Below, one piece after another: positions 45,212 through 58,821 of a DNA stretch of 64,000 bases. Position 1 is the first letter of the stretch. Each line of letters begins with the position of its first letter. The stretch is from the NCBI RefSeq assembly GCF_041260155.1, contig NC_091930.1, positions 40,149,937-40,213,936 on the forward strand, read 5' to 3'. The notes below the pieces were generated by a model, which worked only from the letters and a program-made list of their open reading frames with translations, did not search any database and had not been told where the DNA came from. The position numbers and the translations under genes are program-made. The stretch is from Ptychodera flava (taxonomy: Eukaryota > Hemichordata > Enteropneusta > Ptychoderidae).

Positions 45212-48200
45212 ATACGCGTTCGCTTAGCGATGGTGCGTCTCAATATGAAGGGCGTGTTGAAATTTATCACAACAATGAGTGGGGTACTGTATGCGATGAC
45301 GACTTTGACGCAAATGCGGCATTGGTAGTCTGTCGACAGCTCGGGTTTACGTAAGTATGTGCACTGAAGAGACTGTTAGCTTTTGTTTAGGAATTTGATT
45401 AACACTTCTGTGATGTTCGTTTCGTATAGAACTGAGCCACAAAACACTCAATCAATATTCTGTGGTCGATCGCAATAAAATGGGTGTGAAACCTACAGCT
45501 AAAAAAGTCATGGTTTCTCTGTGAATGAGGGTTAAGCGATACTGGTTTCGTCCAGTACATTCTAAATCTGAGACCGTCCTGTGGCAGCTCAGTTAATCCG
45601 TGGCATTTTTAGGCCAACCGTATTTCGATGTGGAAATCAGAGAAAGATATGAAAAATTATGTCTAAATTGCATTTTGTCACAGATTTCAGACCCAAGAAA
45701 ATGACGTTTACAAGCTAATTTTACATAAACCGCTGCGATTTTGTGAACGAATTCGCAAATTTAAATTGCGCGAGGTGCACAATCCGTGGCATTATTAGGC
45801 CAACCGAATTTGAATGTCGAAATCGAAGAAGCAATTCTGAAATATCGTCATTTTTCTTTCTGTGATTGTCGTTTTGGAGTTGGCATTTCCAACATCGGAC
45901 ATTTACATGTAACGCCGTGCATTACGCGGCCAGCTTATATATGATGATGATATTAGAGAACGAAACGCGTATTAGCTCGAAATCCAGCACATATGCAATG
46001 TTCGCACGAAACAAGTGAGAAGATGTAAAGACCATCGCTTTTCAATATGCTAGGAATAAATCGAATATCGAAATTTGGTGTAGAACAGGAAGTTAATTCG
46101 TTTGTCAATGTTTCATTTGTAAAGGCGGAGCCTCCTTTTAAAAGGGCGCAAAGCCTTGGTTGCGTTCACTGTGTAAGTGGACACCAAATAGGCAACACGC
46201 GGGCACACGCTCCAGAAACTGCCACTTTCTAGTTTTTTCCAGCCGCAACAGGGCAGAAAACTGCCAAGCGGTCAGCGCGAAGCTGCTGCCGATCGAGCTC
46301 TATGGGTTATATTCAAATTCTAACGCGACTGGAAGATGATTTTTAGGAAATTCAAGCGTTGGTGTTGGGGAATCAATGACCATTGGCGATTTGAACATAC
46401 TGTCAATCAAAGGCTAATCTTGTATAAACTCTGTTTGCAGGATTAGCAAAAGAAGCCAAAAGGTTGAGATCAGTTTGTGTAATTAATGGTATAGAAATCA
46501 AATATCATACTGGCCAAGTGTTTGACTGGGAGGAGAACTCCACTAATGCGAGAACCTTGGATTGAAAATTGCGGCTTTAATGTTGACCTTGAAGTGGCGT
46601 CGCAAGTCGGACGGCTATGCCAAACATAATAAGTTTCACATTAAATGAAAGTTTCAGTCAGGCATATTTAATTACAAACCAGTTACTCTGCTTTGTTTCC
46701 GAAACAGACGGAACATGGTCACCATGCTCTCTCCCCCCTCCCCATCCCAATAGAGCTGTTATTGAGTTGCGTTTGCCAGAGTGGACAAAGTTTCAGGGTA
46801 CCTACTTTTCGGCTAGATGCGTTCCTTATTCAGAATAAAATAATTGATGGGGGTTTATAAACACGTAATTAATTTGCAGTTCTCTACAGCTCGATATCTT
46901 TTCTTACTTTCTTTTTTCACTTTTCCCGGGATCAACTTGAAGAAGTGCCTTTATGTAACTATCATCGACTGACAGCCGTTCTAGATCCATAGCTGTTCTT
47001 GTGCCAGACTTTCAGATCAGCCTCAGGCCGAGTAAAGAGCGGCTCAGCATAGACACTAACTTTGCAGTTTTATCAGAAAGTATCACAAGGGCAGGAAGGA
47101 GCGCGCTTTTTACATGTAGACACCAGCTATTGAGGAAACCGTCGACAGTATAGGCGCGGATGGATGTTTTGTCTAAAATGTATCAGTCTCAGTGAGACGG
47201 GATTATCACTAAAAATGTAACATTGTCGGGTCCAAACCAATATCGAAAATCGCATATCCGAAATAAGGGGCAGTGTATCAAATTGCAATATTCGATTTTG
47301 TTTCACGCATAAGACAGAACACGTCGCACAAGAGCAACTACTTCATGCGCAATATTGCTAGTCAACACTCGTAAACATCAATTTAAAGCCGATTCCACAC
47401 AAATGTTTTTCTCTTTCAAAACTAGAAAGATGCCTGGCCGCCAAATGTATCGCGCACCTCGCGCAATTCATTTAAATTTTCGAATTCGTTCACAAAATCG
47501 CAGCGGTTAATGTAATATTAGCTTGTAAACGTCATTTCCTTGGGTCTGAAATCTGTGACAAAATGCAATTTAGACATAATTTATCATGTCTTTCTCTGAT
47601 TTCCACATCGAAATATGGTTGGCCTAATAATGCCACGGATTGTGCACGATACATTTTGCGGCCAGGTATTTTTCTAATTTGGAAAGAAAAAAAAAACATA
47701 TGTGTGGAATCGGCTTTAAATTGATGTTTACGAGTGTTGACTGGCAATATTGCGCATGAAGTAGTTGCTCTGATGCGACGCGTTCTGTCTTATGCGTGAA
47801 ACAAAATCGAATATTGAAATTTGATACACTGCCCCTTATTTCGGATATGCGATTTTCGATATTGGTTTGGACCCGACAATGTTACATTTTTAGTGATAAT
47901 CCCGTCTCTCTGAAACTGATACATTTTAGACAAAACATCCATCCGCGCCTACACTGTCGACGGTTGGTATCTACATGTAAAAAGCGCGCTCTTTCCTGCC
48001 CTTGTAATACTTTCTGATAAAACTGCAAGTTAGTGTCTATGCTGAGCCGCTGTTTACTCAGCCTGAGGCTGATTTGAAAGTCTGTCACAAGGACAGCTAT
48101 GGATGTAAAACAGCTGTCAGTCGATGATAGTTACATAAAAGCACTTCTTGATCCCGGGAAAAGTGAAAAAAGAAAGTAAGAAAAGACATCGAGCTGTAGA

Positions 48201-50157
48201 GAACTGCAAATCAATTACGTGTTTATCAACCCCATCAATTAATTATTTTATTCTGAATAAGGAACGCATCTAGCCGAAAAGTAGTTACCCTGAAACTTTG
48301 TCCACTCTGTCACACGCAACTCCATAACAGCTCTATTGGGATGGGGGGGGGGGCATGGTGACCATGTGCCGTCTGTTTCGGAAACAAAGCAGAGTAACTC
48401 GTTTGTAATTAAATATGCCTGACTGAAACGTTCATTTAATGTAAAACTTATTATGTTTGGCATAGCCGTCCGACTTGTGACGCCAGGTCAAGGTCAACAT
48501 TAAAGCCGCAATTTTCAATTCCAGGTTCTCGCATTAGTGGAGTTCTCCTCCCAGTCAAACACTTGGCCAGTATGATGTTTGATTTCTATAACATTAATTA
48601 CACAAACTGATCTCAACCTTTTGGCTCCTTTTGCCAATCCTGCAAGCAGGGATTTACAAGCTTGATTAATGGTCCGTTCAAATCGCCAACGGTCATTGAT
48701 TCCCCACCAACAATGCTCGAATTTCCTAACAAATCGTCTTCCAGTCGCGTTAGAATTTGAATATAACCACAGAGTTCGATCGGCAGCAGCTTCTCGCTGA
48801 CCGCTTGGCAGTTGTCTGCCCTGTTGCGGCCAGAGAAAAACTAAAAAGTGGTATTTTCTGGAGCGTGTACCCGTGTGTTGCATATTTGGTGTCCAGTCAC
48901 ACAGTGAACACAACCACGGCTTCGCGCCCTTGTAAAAGGAGGCTCCGCCTTTACAAATGAAACATTGACAAACGAATTAACTTCCTGTTGTACACCAAAT
49001 TTCGATATTCGATTTATTCCAAGCATATTGCCAAGCGATGGTCTTTACATCTTCTGACTTGTTTCGTGCGAACATTGCATATGTGCTGGATTTCGAGCTA
49101 ATACGCGTTTCGTTCTCTAATATCATCATCATATATAAGCTGGCCGCGTAATGCACGGCGTTACATGTAAAATCCGATGTTGGAAATGCCAACTCTAAAA
49201 TGACAATTACGAAAGAATTCCTTCTTCGATTTCGACATTAAAATTCGGTTGGCCTAAAAATGCCACGGACTTCAGTTCCACTTTTAGCTCCAGTATTGAT
49301 AATGACGACTTTAGTATAGCATTGACGCTTCAAGGGATAACTCTTGGTTTTACCTATTTGTGATATATCAAGAAAACTTGAAACAAGAAGTGTCATTCAA
49401 CGTTCATAACGGCAAATGTGCCATGAGATTAAAAATGATGATTATGTTTGTCACAAAACAAGAGAAAGATTTGATTTTTGCTTTTCCGGTGTACTTTCCT
49501 TTGACAAATAAACATTGCCACAATGTGAGAAAAAGCTGCTATCTTTGTCTGTATGAAAAGCACTGCCACTTGAGATTTCATTACAAAAATTACGTGAGGG
49601 TCCAAACTTTTATAACAGTGTATGTTCAGCCAAGCATGTTGACAGTTGTGCACGATCTTTTTTATGCAGACCGTAAAATGTTTCACTGAATTTTAATTCT
49701 CGTCAGTCTACTATACAGGCAAAGGTAAGGTTGTACACGGACGCCAAACATCACAGACTACTCTTCAATTATCAAACGAAATTCGTCAAAAAAAAAAAGA
49801 TTTTTAAAGAGCAACTTTGTCCCTTTAATGTTTTTCAAGACACGAATAGAGCATAATATTTATCGATGGTGTCTTAAAGCCGTTGAATAGATCATTACTG
49901 AATGTGCTGGCTACATGCACTCTACACAATTTTATCATATATTGAGTGACCATGTTTTATGTACTTTGTTGTTGGTTTCAGATCAGTAGGGGCAACTTTC
50001 GGCTCAGCTCACTTTGGGGAAGGAAGTGGTCCAGTATGGCTCAATGGATTTTCTTGCAACGGCAATGAACCTAATTTGACAAGTTGCACTTTGCAGACTA
50101 CACTGGGGGATCACATTTGTGGCCACCAGGAGGACGCTGGGGTGTCTTGCTCTCAAT
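45212..50157 (+). pseudogene. Paralogue SRCR domain 3 (45212-45350, 49982-50157), split by a 3.7-kb element
   Basis: Exon a in the phase-compatible reading uses the acceptor TCTCAGAG and gives [37 protein letters not shown]. The nearer CAG would shift the frame, so the start is uncertain. Exon b: FGSAHFGEGSGPVWLNGFS, C5 to C8 at SC, TSC, HIC, VSC. Both halves are open. The 4.6-kb intron contains the foldback element. Confidence 0.75.
45595..49271. mobile_element. 3.7-kb foldback (long inverted repeat) element
   Basis: The structure is A-B-A'-B'. B (about 45786-47455) is the inverse of B' (about 47645-49271), and A (45595-45785) is the inverse of A' (about 47456-47640). The ends and the internal A/B boundaries all carry TCCGTGGCATT(T/A)TTAGGCC. 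The outer ends are flanked by TCAGTT (45589-45594 and 49272-49277), a candidate 6-bp target-site duplication. Paired short frames in the two arms (46047-46232 and 48841-49026 inverse; 46617-46838 and 48248-48463 inverse) are similar to each other because of the repeat. No known transposase domain was seen. Confidence 0.75.
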
Positions 50158-50299
50158 GTAAGTGATGACAAAATTATTGAGTAGAATGCGCCAGTGTACA
50201 GATATTCAGAGTCTTAAACGTTTATAGCACCCTTGTGCTCTATCACTTGTGCATAGTCATTTTGAAGATCATGCGGTGAATACAATTTTCGCCGGCTTA

Positions 50300-50520
50300 T
50301 TTGCCACAGGAATAGCGTCAATTTTGAATTTTGAATTTCGGTATTAACATAGGGAAATATTTTTCACCGGCACAGATAACATGGTGACCGTTGACTTTTA
50401 TTCCCGATTTCGAAAGTAAATGGTTCAATATGGATTTTTCGGAAAGGCTTTAATTAATAAAAGTTAAAATTTTAAATTGCGAAGCGCATACAACCTTAAC
50501 AAAAGTAACTGCATATGGTA
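50300..50520 (-). repeat. Dispersed repeat family copy 3 (inverse)
   Basis: Read on the minus strand it follows the family order: CATTTACTTTCGAAATCGGG, AACGGTCACCATG, AATTCAAAATTGACGC and TTCCTGTGG. It is more diverged than copies 1 and 2. Confidence 0.5.
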
Positions 50521-50883
50521 CTCGAAAGCTTTGCTTTCAAAATGGAATCTTTTGATAATATTTCCAATGTAGCGTTATTTATATTTATGACCAGTAGAGG
50601 GCGTTTCACAAAATACACAGACTCACAGACAAGGAGCTCCTTGTATGTGATAGACTCTAACATGGCAATTAAAATCGTCCAAAATTGAATAGAGATATCT
50701 AAAGCGCTAAGTATTTCTTAGGGAATACAATATGATCTTAATGCGCTAAATTAACTTTATTATCGGGGAAAACAAACATGTGAAAATAAACATGCGATCA
50801 CCCAGCAAAAGGATATTTATCGAAATTTGTAGGTCAAATGATATACGAAGGAAAAAAAACCCTAAAAATGTATCTCGTTTTAG

Positions 50884-52090
50884 TCCCGCAGGACGGCAAT
50901 GTTCGCCTCGTCAGGGGCGGTGCCCCTCAAAGAGCATGACTGGAAATCTACCATAATGGTACCTGGGGGACTGTCTGTGATGATTAATTCACCAGTGTGG
51001 ATGCAGATGTTGTCTGTAGAGAGTTAGGTTTCTGGTAGGTAATTAAAAAAAACAAATGTTATAAAATTCAATCTCGTCGGTCAGTTCGGTTCTCTGAGTC
51101 CACGATGCGACTTTCTTCTCTATTGGTCCTAGTGGTATTTATTAAATTAAATTGAACGGACTACCAGAGCGGTATATTATACAGTGTATTGTCAATTTCA
51201 TCGGCTGCCGACCCTAGAGTTTTACAAAAGCACAGTGTGGAGTTTAATTCTGTGAAACGTCCTATTGCGAACTCGGGCCGTCTTCACAAATACTTGGTGA
51301 GGGCGGGGGAGGGGAGGTCGCTAAAGGAATTGCGACTACAATCGCAATGCCTTAAATCCTCTTAATCCCCTCAAAAAATATTTTAAATCCTACCTCTCCG
51401 TGTGGTCTTAATTTTCCTATTCCCTTATTATATGAGTAAACATTTATTGAGCCAACAATACTTAACTTAAAGTTTGATTTTTTTCAATCATTTGTATCAG
51501 CTCAAATCTCTTTAGACCTCTCTTATACCGAATCACGTTGAAGTATGTATGTATGTATGTATGTATGTATGTATGTATGTATGTATGTATGTTATGTATG
51601 TATGTATGTATGTATGTATGTATGTATGTATGTATGTATGTATGTATGTATGTATGTATGTATGTATGTGTATGTATGTATGTATGTGTGTGTGTTGCCA
51701 GCCTATATGTATGCATATATGCAAGTGTCTGCGTATGACTGTCTAAGTCTGCTTGCTTGTTGTTTATTTGTTTGCGTCAGTTTTCTCGTTGCTTTTTTCT
51801 TGTGTGTGGATGGATGGATAGATTTTTTTTGTGTTTGGTGTCTGGAAAATTAATTGCATAAATTGGTAAAGTGTTTTGTGTTGTTAAATTGTTTTTTTTC
51901 TCATTCAGGCAAAGCAGCCTATCGAGCAGCAGTAGTACTTCTTCGTACGGGCAAGGATCTGGCAATATATGGCTGGATAACGTTCAGTGTCAAGGTCGAG
52001 CAATTTCATTAGTTATGTGCAGCCACAGAGGCTAGGGTACCAACGATTGCAGTCACAGTGAAGATGTTGGCATTATTTGTGATACTTTAG
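50884..52090 (+). pseudogene. Paralogue SRCR domain 4 (50884-51034, 51909-52090), three stops
   Basis: Exon a: DGNVRLVRGGAPQRA, TGA (50937-50939), LEIYHNGTWGTVCDD, TAA (50985-50987), DVVCRELGFW. Exon b: SSYGQGSGNIWLDNVQC, VMC, SHRG, TAG (52033-52035) in place of the conserved Trp codon, GTNDC, IIC. All cysteines are still readable. Substitution stops of this kind are unlikely to be sequencing indels. A (TATG)n microsatellite fills the intron. Confidence 0.82.
51543..51694. repeat. (TATG)n microsatellite
   Basis: About 35 TATG units with one slipped unit. Open frames on both strands in all phases here are repeat artefacts. Confidence 0.95.
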
Positions 52091-52394
52091 GTAGAGTTAC
52101 ATTATTTCATACACATTGATACATTAACTGAGGTCCAAGGATGTAGCCATTTGTTTATGAGTAGGTTGTATTGATTTCAGATTAAGGTAAATGTGCCACG
52201 TGGACGGCTATTTTAGGTTTTTTTTTAAAAGCTTTCTAGCCTGCCACTAGAGGGTCTCATTTTACGCTCTTTGGGTTAGAAAACTTTTAGGCGTCTTTGT
52301 CTCTTATAACTCGGAATTATTTCCGATAAAGTTAAGATATGAATGGCATAATTTTTCAAGTTTGACCTTTAGTAATTGTCATTAAATTAGTTTC

Positions 52395-52530
52395 TCTAGG
52401 GCCAAACTTTGCAAGCGCGGTGATCCCTGATTTTTGTTCTGCATTTCGTATGGAGCATATTAAAGTTTTGTTAAGGAAAGTTTGAGCAAAAGTTTAAGAC
52501 TTTCGTTTTCGATGTGCGTACTTCCTTAAA
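52395..52530 (-). repeat. Dispersed repeat family copy 4 (inverse, partial)
   Basis: It contains GGAAAGTTTGAGCAAAAGTT and TTAAGACTTTCG preceded by CGGTGATCCCTGATTTTTG. These are the inverse of the 5' half of the family. Confidence 0.5.
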
Positions 52531-52679
52531 GGAGGGTAAAGCTTAGTCAATTGTAATCTCTCAGTAGTTTTTAAAGCTCCAGAAAGCGTGGTAATATCAA
52601 GCTTGCGTTACATTGTTATATTCCTTGCCAGCATTATGTCAAATATTGCATAATTGATTTTGAAATGACTCTTTTATAG

Positions 52680-54841
52680 ACGAGGGTGACATCCGTCTTG
52701 CCAACGGTCAGGAAGACTTCGAAGGACGGTTAGAAGTTTACTTCAGCGGCGAATGGAACACAGTATGCGACGACGAATTTGATGCCAGAGACGCTGCTGT
52801 TGTATGTAGGCAGTTGGGATATAGGTATTTTAGAGACATTTTCTACGATAAAATATCGTCTCCTGATTACTGCAACCAGGATCAATCAAAAATTGCAAAA
52901 AGCGGTTTCCGCGATTATATTTAAACAAGAAATATCAATGACCCAGGCCTCTTGGAAAACCCAGAGCTCACTTCATAAGTAAATGCTCCAATACATTAAT
53001 TTTTTAGAAGCAAAGTTTTGCTATTTTTATAAGGACAGTTCGCCGGCAATGTAGCGTTTTACTGCTAATTATATTTAAATGTCCCGCAATTAACTGTTCA
53101 AAGCACCCACTATGGGCGGGTACATTCTTCGTTATCTAGTTGGAAAATGAGTTAAACTTTACATTTGAAATGCATTTCTTTAAAAAAACACTTGATATCA
53201 TAATGCTTCGTTAACAAGCAACTATTAAGAATTTCTTCGTACTTTATGGAACGGAAATGGCAGCTGCTACTGACGTTACCATAGAACACAACGTAGAATA
53301 AAAAAAAATAAAGTTAGAGGCCGTCTCAGATTGTCGCATAAGTTAATGAAAATCAGTCGTTTTCATCAAAACCCCTCCCCTCCCCGAAACGAAAGATCAA
53401 ATGAGCGAAATGTTGATGTTTGCCTGAGAGTACGATGTAGCATTTTGCCATAGCTTCCGAAGAATATGTTACCCTGACCACATTACATCGTCAAGTAATC
53501 GATCAAACCTGAGAACGAACCGCCATGACACGAACGAGTTGGAAATTGTTACAACAAAATTTATTAGTACGAGTGTGCAGTTTTTGTTATTTTTACACAA
53601 ATGTAAAGAGAACTTGTAATCCAAAAAAAAAATGCGAAAGTGAAGTTCACTAATTGAGTGAAGGTCAAGCCCCTCCCGCTAGTAAACAAATAATTTCGCT
53701 ATTTGAGCTTATGAGACAATCTGAGATGATCCCTTATATCAACCGACCCTTTTACGCCTATTCATATTGTCTACAATCATGTAATCAGAGTTACAGTGAT
53801 TATAAGATTCACAAAACCTGTTCAAAGATACGCCTTCAGACTAAGATAACAGAACAAACAAATAAATCAACTGTAATTCAAAACTTTTTCGTTTTTTTTG
53901 AACTACCTCAGTCCAATTAAAGAATGAATTATGTGACCAATTTTCTCTTGACATAGTTTCATCGGCCCCTCCACGTAAATTGTGTATTGCTGTATTACGT
54001 CATGTACCTGTATGGTCTTCTCATTATTTTGGTGAAGACGTCATGAATTAAGATGAATTTTTAACAAATGATAGTTTGCCAGAATATATTGTATGTTTTT
54101 AACCCATTGTGTTAGCATTGCCAGAACTCCCCATAACATAACTTTTGCTATTTTTAGTTTTTTCAATTTCTTAACATTATCTCACTGGCAAAATGATAAA
54201 GAGTCACGTATACATCAGCACTTATTTAGACATTATTTACCCATTGTTGCATTAAGTAGTCAGTCACTGAAGTAGAGCTTTGTCATGGGATTACAACAGA
54301 AAACGGGTTTACAGAAAATTTTTCTTCAGTGAGATATCTTTCCGATTTGCACGGAAAAAATGAAGACCCCGTCCACTGTTCTAAAACATATCCATGCTCC
54401 TCCCCCTGTACAAGACTCCTTCTCACTTTCTGTCCCGCCTCTGAAATTAACAATGCTTGTTTTTTTATGATGGATTATTATTTAGGTCATATTGTTTAAA
54501 CTTTTCAGCATTGGCATACGAGGGAGAGAGCAAGTCAAAAATCTTATATTTCATGTATTGTATTTAATCTTGGCAAAACACTGAAAAGACATCATGACCA
54601 ACAGCATTGCCAAGTAGAACTTCATAAGTTCAAATAAGTAAATGCACATCAATTTCCATATATTCAACAGTGGTGGTGAAGTGCAACCGCAAGGTAGATA
54701 CGGACAAGGATTCAAGAACATTTCACTTGCCAACGTAGATTGCACTGGACACGAGCTGGTGTTGCAAAAATGCGGCCACCGTGGTTGGGTGAACACAATT
54801 GGGACATGATGAGGATGTTAGTCTTCATTGCAAACTTCCAG
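52680..54841 (+). pseudogene. Paralogue SRCR domain 5 (52680-52824, 54671-54841), 2-nt deletion
   Basis: Exon a is intact: [35 protein letters not shown]. Exon b: SGGEVQPQGRYGQGFKNISL, VDC, QKC, GHRGW, then two bases are missing between about 54786 and 54812, where the intact gene reads GEHNCKH. Reading then reaches TGA, while HDEDVSLHCKLPG resumes in another frame. The exon is 171 nt against 173 in the intact gene, which accounts exactly for the lesion. The 1.8-kb intron shows no recognised feature. Confidence 0.82.
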
Positions 54842-55332
54842 GTAACTTTCAATTGTCTTTCATGGTAACTCGGCGTACAACTTTTTTCTGCGTATGCTCT
54901 GGCCGCTGTTCACCATATATTGAAACACTGTGCCGCTTTGTAAGTGTGTCTACATATACTGGCAAATACGAGCGTGGCACGTTTGCGTTGAGTTTTGTGA
55001 GTTGCATAAGGTTTACCATAAAATAATATGGTCATGATGGCGCCACCACTTTTCAGAAGTAACATATCTTCTTGTGATCCCTGTATTAGCCAACAGCTGT
55101 AACTTTTTTTTGACAGCATGTGTAAGACGCTAAGACACTCTCTTGAATAAACGAAGAAGAAATTTTTTACTAGTGTTGATCTCATCAATGCCATGAGATT
55201 GTCCACCTTTATAGTCTCAAAAATGACTTTCTGTGTCACATTTTTCTTAAACAACTACGGTAAAGCAGAGCATCATTGGTAACTCATCCTTAAATAATCA
55301 TGCCAATTACGTTTTCACGTTTTTCTCCCAAG

Positions 55333-56115
55333 AAGTTGGAAGTGTGCGTCTTGTTGGTGGTACGTGGGCTTACGAAGGGCGACTTGAAATTGTCGATGCT
55401 GTTGATAGCAGATGGGAGTCTGTTTGCGCCGGTGGTGTAGATGATAGAGCTGCTTCCGTTGTATGCAGGCAGTTGGGATATCGGTAAGGAATATGCTCTT
55501 TGTGACTTTGTAAGAATCTATGCACTTATTGATTGCGAAAATTTTACAGTATATATATATGATGTTATACCGGTTGCAGATACCAGTTCTTGAATATTAA
55601 CGCGTCAGTTCTCAACTTTTCGGTGAATGTCGCATGTTGGTGTTTTGTATTTCAAAACCAAGTATGCTGTATATCAATGCCTTAGTCAATCGACACATCC
55701 ACGACATTTGTAATATACATATATCTTCGTAACACTAAAAAGTGGCCTCGGAACATCTTCTGACCTGTTTCAGAACTTTATTGTGTTTACTGTTTTACTT
55801 TTTCCTGGTATTGACAGGCAAAAGTCAGTCCATAAGTTCAATTTTCAAACTAGGGATTAAAGCGTACGTTCCATCAAACACACACACACACACAAACATA
55901 CACACACACACACACACACTTTCACTTTCACTTACTTTGCCACTGCAGGGGTGGTACATCGCGGAGTTCGCAGTCATTCGGAGAAGGTTCAAGTAATATC
56001 TTCATCAAAGACGTGGTCTGCCAAGGTTTTGAAAACTCACTCATGGAGTGTTCACACAGTACAGGTGGGGAAGATTGTGGCTCGTCAAATCCAACAGTTA
56101 CTTGTGATATACCGG
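55333..56115 (+). pseudogene. Paralogue SRCR domain 6 (55333-55483, 55949-56115), open, C2 and C7 present
   Basis: Exon a: GSVRLVGGTWAYEGRLEI, WESVCAGGV (C2), VVCRQLGY (C3). Exon b: SFGEGSSNIFIKDVVC (C5), MEC (C6), GGEDC (C7), VTC (C8). Both exons are open with good splice sites. In the intact gene this domain lacks both C2 and C7, so the full set here is likely the ancestral state. Confidence 0.82.
55876..55919. repeat. (CA)n microsatellite
   Basis: An interrupted CA run directly precedes the acceptor of the second exon of paralogue domain 6. Confidence 0.9.
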
Positions 56116-56456
56116 GTAATTTTAAAATTCAAAATTAATCAAGGACATCAACGCTTGCTCCTCCCTGCTCCTCTCTTCTCTCTCATTCTCATTTCTTTTT
56201 ATGTTTATCAGTGCTACTGGGGAAGCTCACTACGCTGCCTCTTAATTTTGTATGTATGGAAATGATCAATGCAGACAAGTGCTGTAACACCGCTTAAATG
56301 TATGATTTATTTTAATTAAAAAAACACAGACAAAACCATACATTGATCAGATAGGTATGTCCACATACAAGAAAAACCAGCAACAAATGGTTATAGAGGG
56401 CGTACGATTTTAACGTCTTCTTTCGAGCACTTCTTACCAGATTTCTTCTTCATCAG

Positions 56457-58234
56457 AAAATGGAGACGTTCGCATTGTTGATGGCCTGTCGGCTAACGTA
56501 GGGAGAATTGAAATATTCCATGAAGGTGAGTGGAGAAGACTGTGTTATCCGATGAAAAAACCGCTGCTGTCGCCTGTAAACAGCTTGGATATGGGTATGT
56601 TTTTAGTTTTCCCTTGGAAATTTTACAATGCCTTTTGTCTCTTTATACCTCTCCTCATACAACACCATTGGAACTAATGTGGATAACTGTATATCGTATT
56701 AATATTGGTTGAATCGGTAAATGAAAGCTCATTTACTTTTCTTTTGGGGGATCAATGCACTTGTTTTATGGGTAATTTGTAATATTGCATCTTTTAGGTA
56801 TATGGAACCTAACGATTTTTTATAAATTTGAACTAATATACGAGCCAAGTCCCCAAAATTAGTTTCAAACGTGTTATACATGTATGCAACCGAGCTTTAC
56901 ACTTGCTGATACATTCAATCACGAAAATTCGAATTTATTGTATGGGCATTTGCCAATATAGACACTAGTACGCAATGAATTATGACGATAGGGCACTTAT
57001 CGTGAACAACATCCTTGCTCTTGATGGGATGCCACTAAAGAGGGAGTCTTGTTTATTGCATGGTAAGAATATCTTTTTAAGATAGAACGTACATCGAGGA
57101 CAGATCTTCAGACCTGCTAAAGGTTATATCTGATTGGTCGATTGTCACTATTCACAACAACTTAGGGAGTCTATTTGTATTGCTTGCATTATATTCTAAC
57201 GTTAAGATTCAGCCAACTAATGGATAACAGCTTCAGAATTCATTCAGACTGGCGGACTTTTCCAGTTCTTTTCTGACCTACGATAATGAGCGCTCATTCG
57301 AAAGCTCTTTGAGTGAGAAAAATTTACCAATCTCAACTTTGCGAAATGACGGCCATTCTGATTTTGAATATCGGTAAACGTTATGTGATTTGTTTCTCTT
57401 TTAGAACTTTGCACGGTCACCCCCCCACCCGATTTTCATTTTTAAATTGATGTGAGAATGGTTGAAAAATGAATCGAGGAAAAGTTTCAGCAAAAGTATA
57501 AGCCAATTCGAGGCACGTTCTATCTTACTTCAAAATTGTAAGTGTGACGTACGCGCCTCGAAAATATAAGACTTAATTTTGCCAATGGCTTCCTCAATGA
57601 ATCTTTGAACCGTTCACCTTCAAAATAACAAATGAAGTCAAGAGTCAACATGCAAATTTGGGTACTTGAGAAACAAACTACCAAAGATTTTACACCATAA
57701 TTTGAAATTCAAAATGGCCACATCCCTGTGTTAACACTGGGGAGAAATAATAAATTTTCGATTTTTCAAAATTATGTAATGCTGAAAGGTTTTATTACTC
57801 AAAGAGTTTTAAAATGAACCCCACAAGTGGGGGCTCAGGAAAGAAAAGCTTGAGAGTCCAAATATCTGTGTCTACGTCGCATTCTACCGAAAGATCCGTT
57901 GTTTTACCCAGACAACTTTCTTCTAGTTGTTGGAGATTTGAGAAGTGCCTTAAATATTTTGTCAAACTTTCACGGGAAACAGACACTTTTAAGTCCCGTG
58001 AGGTCTTAGATGTAAGATACTGACGTAGTCTTCACTTTCATTCGGACTACGGTAGTGCCGCCGTTATTGACAGAACGACGTACGTGAACGTGGCTTCCAT
58101 ACCAGCACTACCGTACAGCTTTCAATGCAATGGGTATGAAAGCAACATAATGCAATGTACGAGGCTCGAAGATGACGAGACACAAATGAACTGAATAAGC
58201 GAGGAGGACATTTATGTCCAATGTAAAGTTCCAG
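56457..58234 (+). pseudogene. Paralogue SRCR domain 7 (56457-56594, 58056-58234), frameshift and stop
   Basis: Exon a: ENGDVRIVDGLSANVGRIEI, RRLCYP, then a single-base deletion near 56550; DEKTAAVACKQLGYG follows in the next frame (138 nt against 139 in the intact gene). Exon b: ASIPALPYSFQCNGYESNI, MQC, then TGA (58192-58194) exactly at the C7 position, then EEDIYVQCKVPG. A TGC or TGT to TGA change explains the stop. Confidence 0.8.
57275..57860. repeat. Head-to-head pair of dispersed repeat copies 5 and 6
   Basis: 57275-57535 is an inverse copy (ending GCCAATTCGAGGCACGTTC) and 57545-57860 a direct copy (starting GTACGCGCCTCGAAAATATA). Together they form a large imperfect inverted repeat centred near 57540, in the intron of paralogue domain 7. 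Confidence 0.6.
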
Positions 58235-58821
58235 GTAAACACAAGCTCTTTTAGCGCCGTTTAAATCGCACTCTCTTTGATGGCGAATTCTTTGATGGTC
58301 CGCTAGCAGCCAATCAGCACTGATCTCAAACTAACCTTTTGGCTTATTGCAATTGTCTTACCGCTGGTACCGTCATTACTGCAATTGCTATCATAATTGT
58401 AACGACCATTTAACAAATTGATAGTCAACGAATAAACTACTTAAGCGCTCTTTAAACACAACAACCCTAAAGGCACCAATAATTATTAACTAATTAACAA
58501 ACAAGTATCTAACTAGCTAACCAACTAAAACAACTATCAAATGAAGTAAACCTATAAATAAATAAACAAATCAATAAATAATAAATATAGAAAAACATTA
58601 GAAATTTTCGGTCAAGTTCATCATTAAAATCGACAAAAACTCTATTCTTTCCCGGTCGTTCTTGCAACCGTCTTGTTTCAATCTGAGAGAGGTTTTTCTT
58701 TATCGTGCATTTTTTGTTAGGAAGGAGCAAGCGTTTGCATCGCATGGATGAAATCAATTTGTACTCACAGTGTCGCCATTCCTTCTTGCAATAGCAAACC
58801 CCTCATTCTATGTCTTTACAG

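Noticed and set aside
49360..49689. 109-codon frame just after the foldback element
   Set aside because: It has no recognised domain and lies inside an intron of the decayed array; the opposite strand is equally open.
51462..51853. Long frames repeating MYVC or IHTY
   Set aside because: Artefact of the TATG microsatellite, whose period leaves every phase open.
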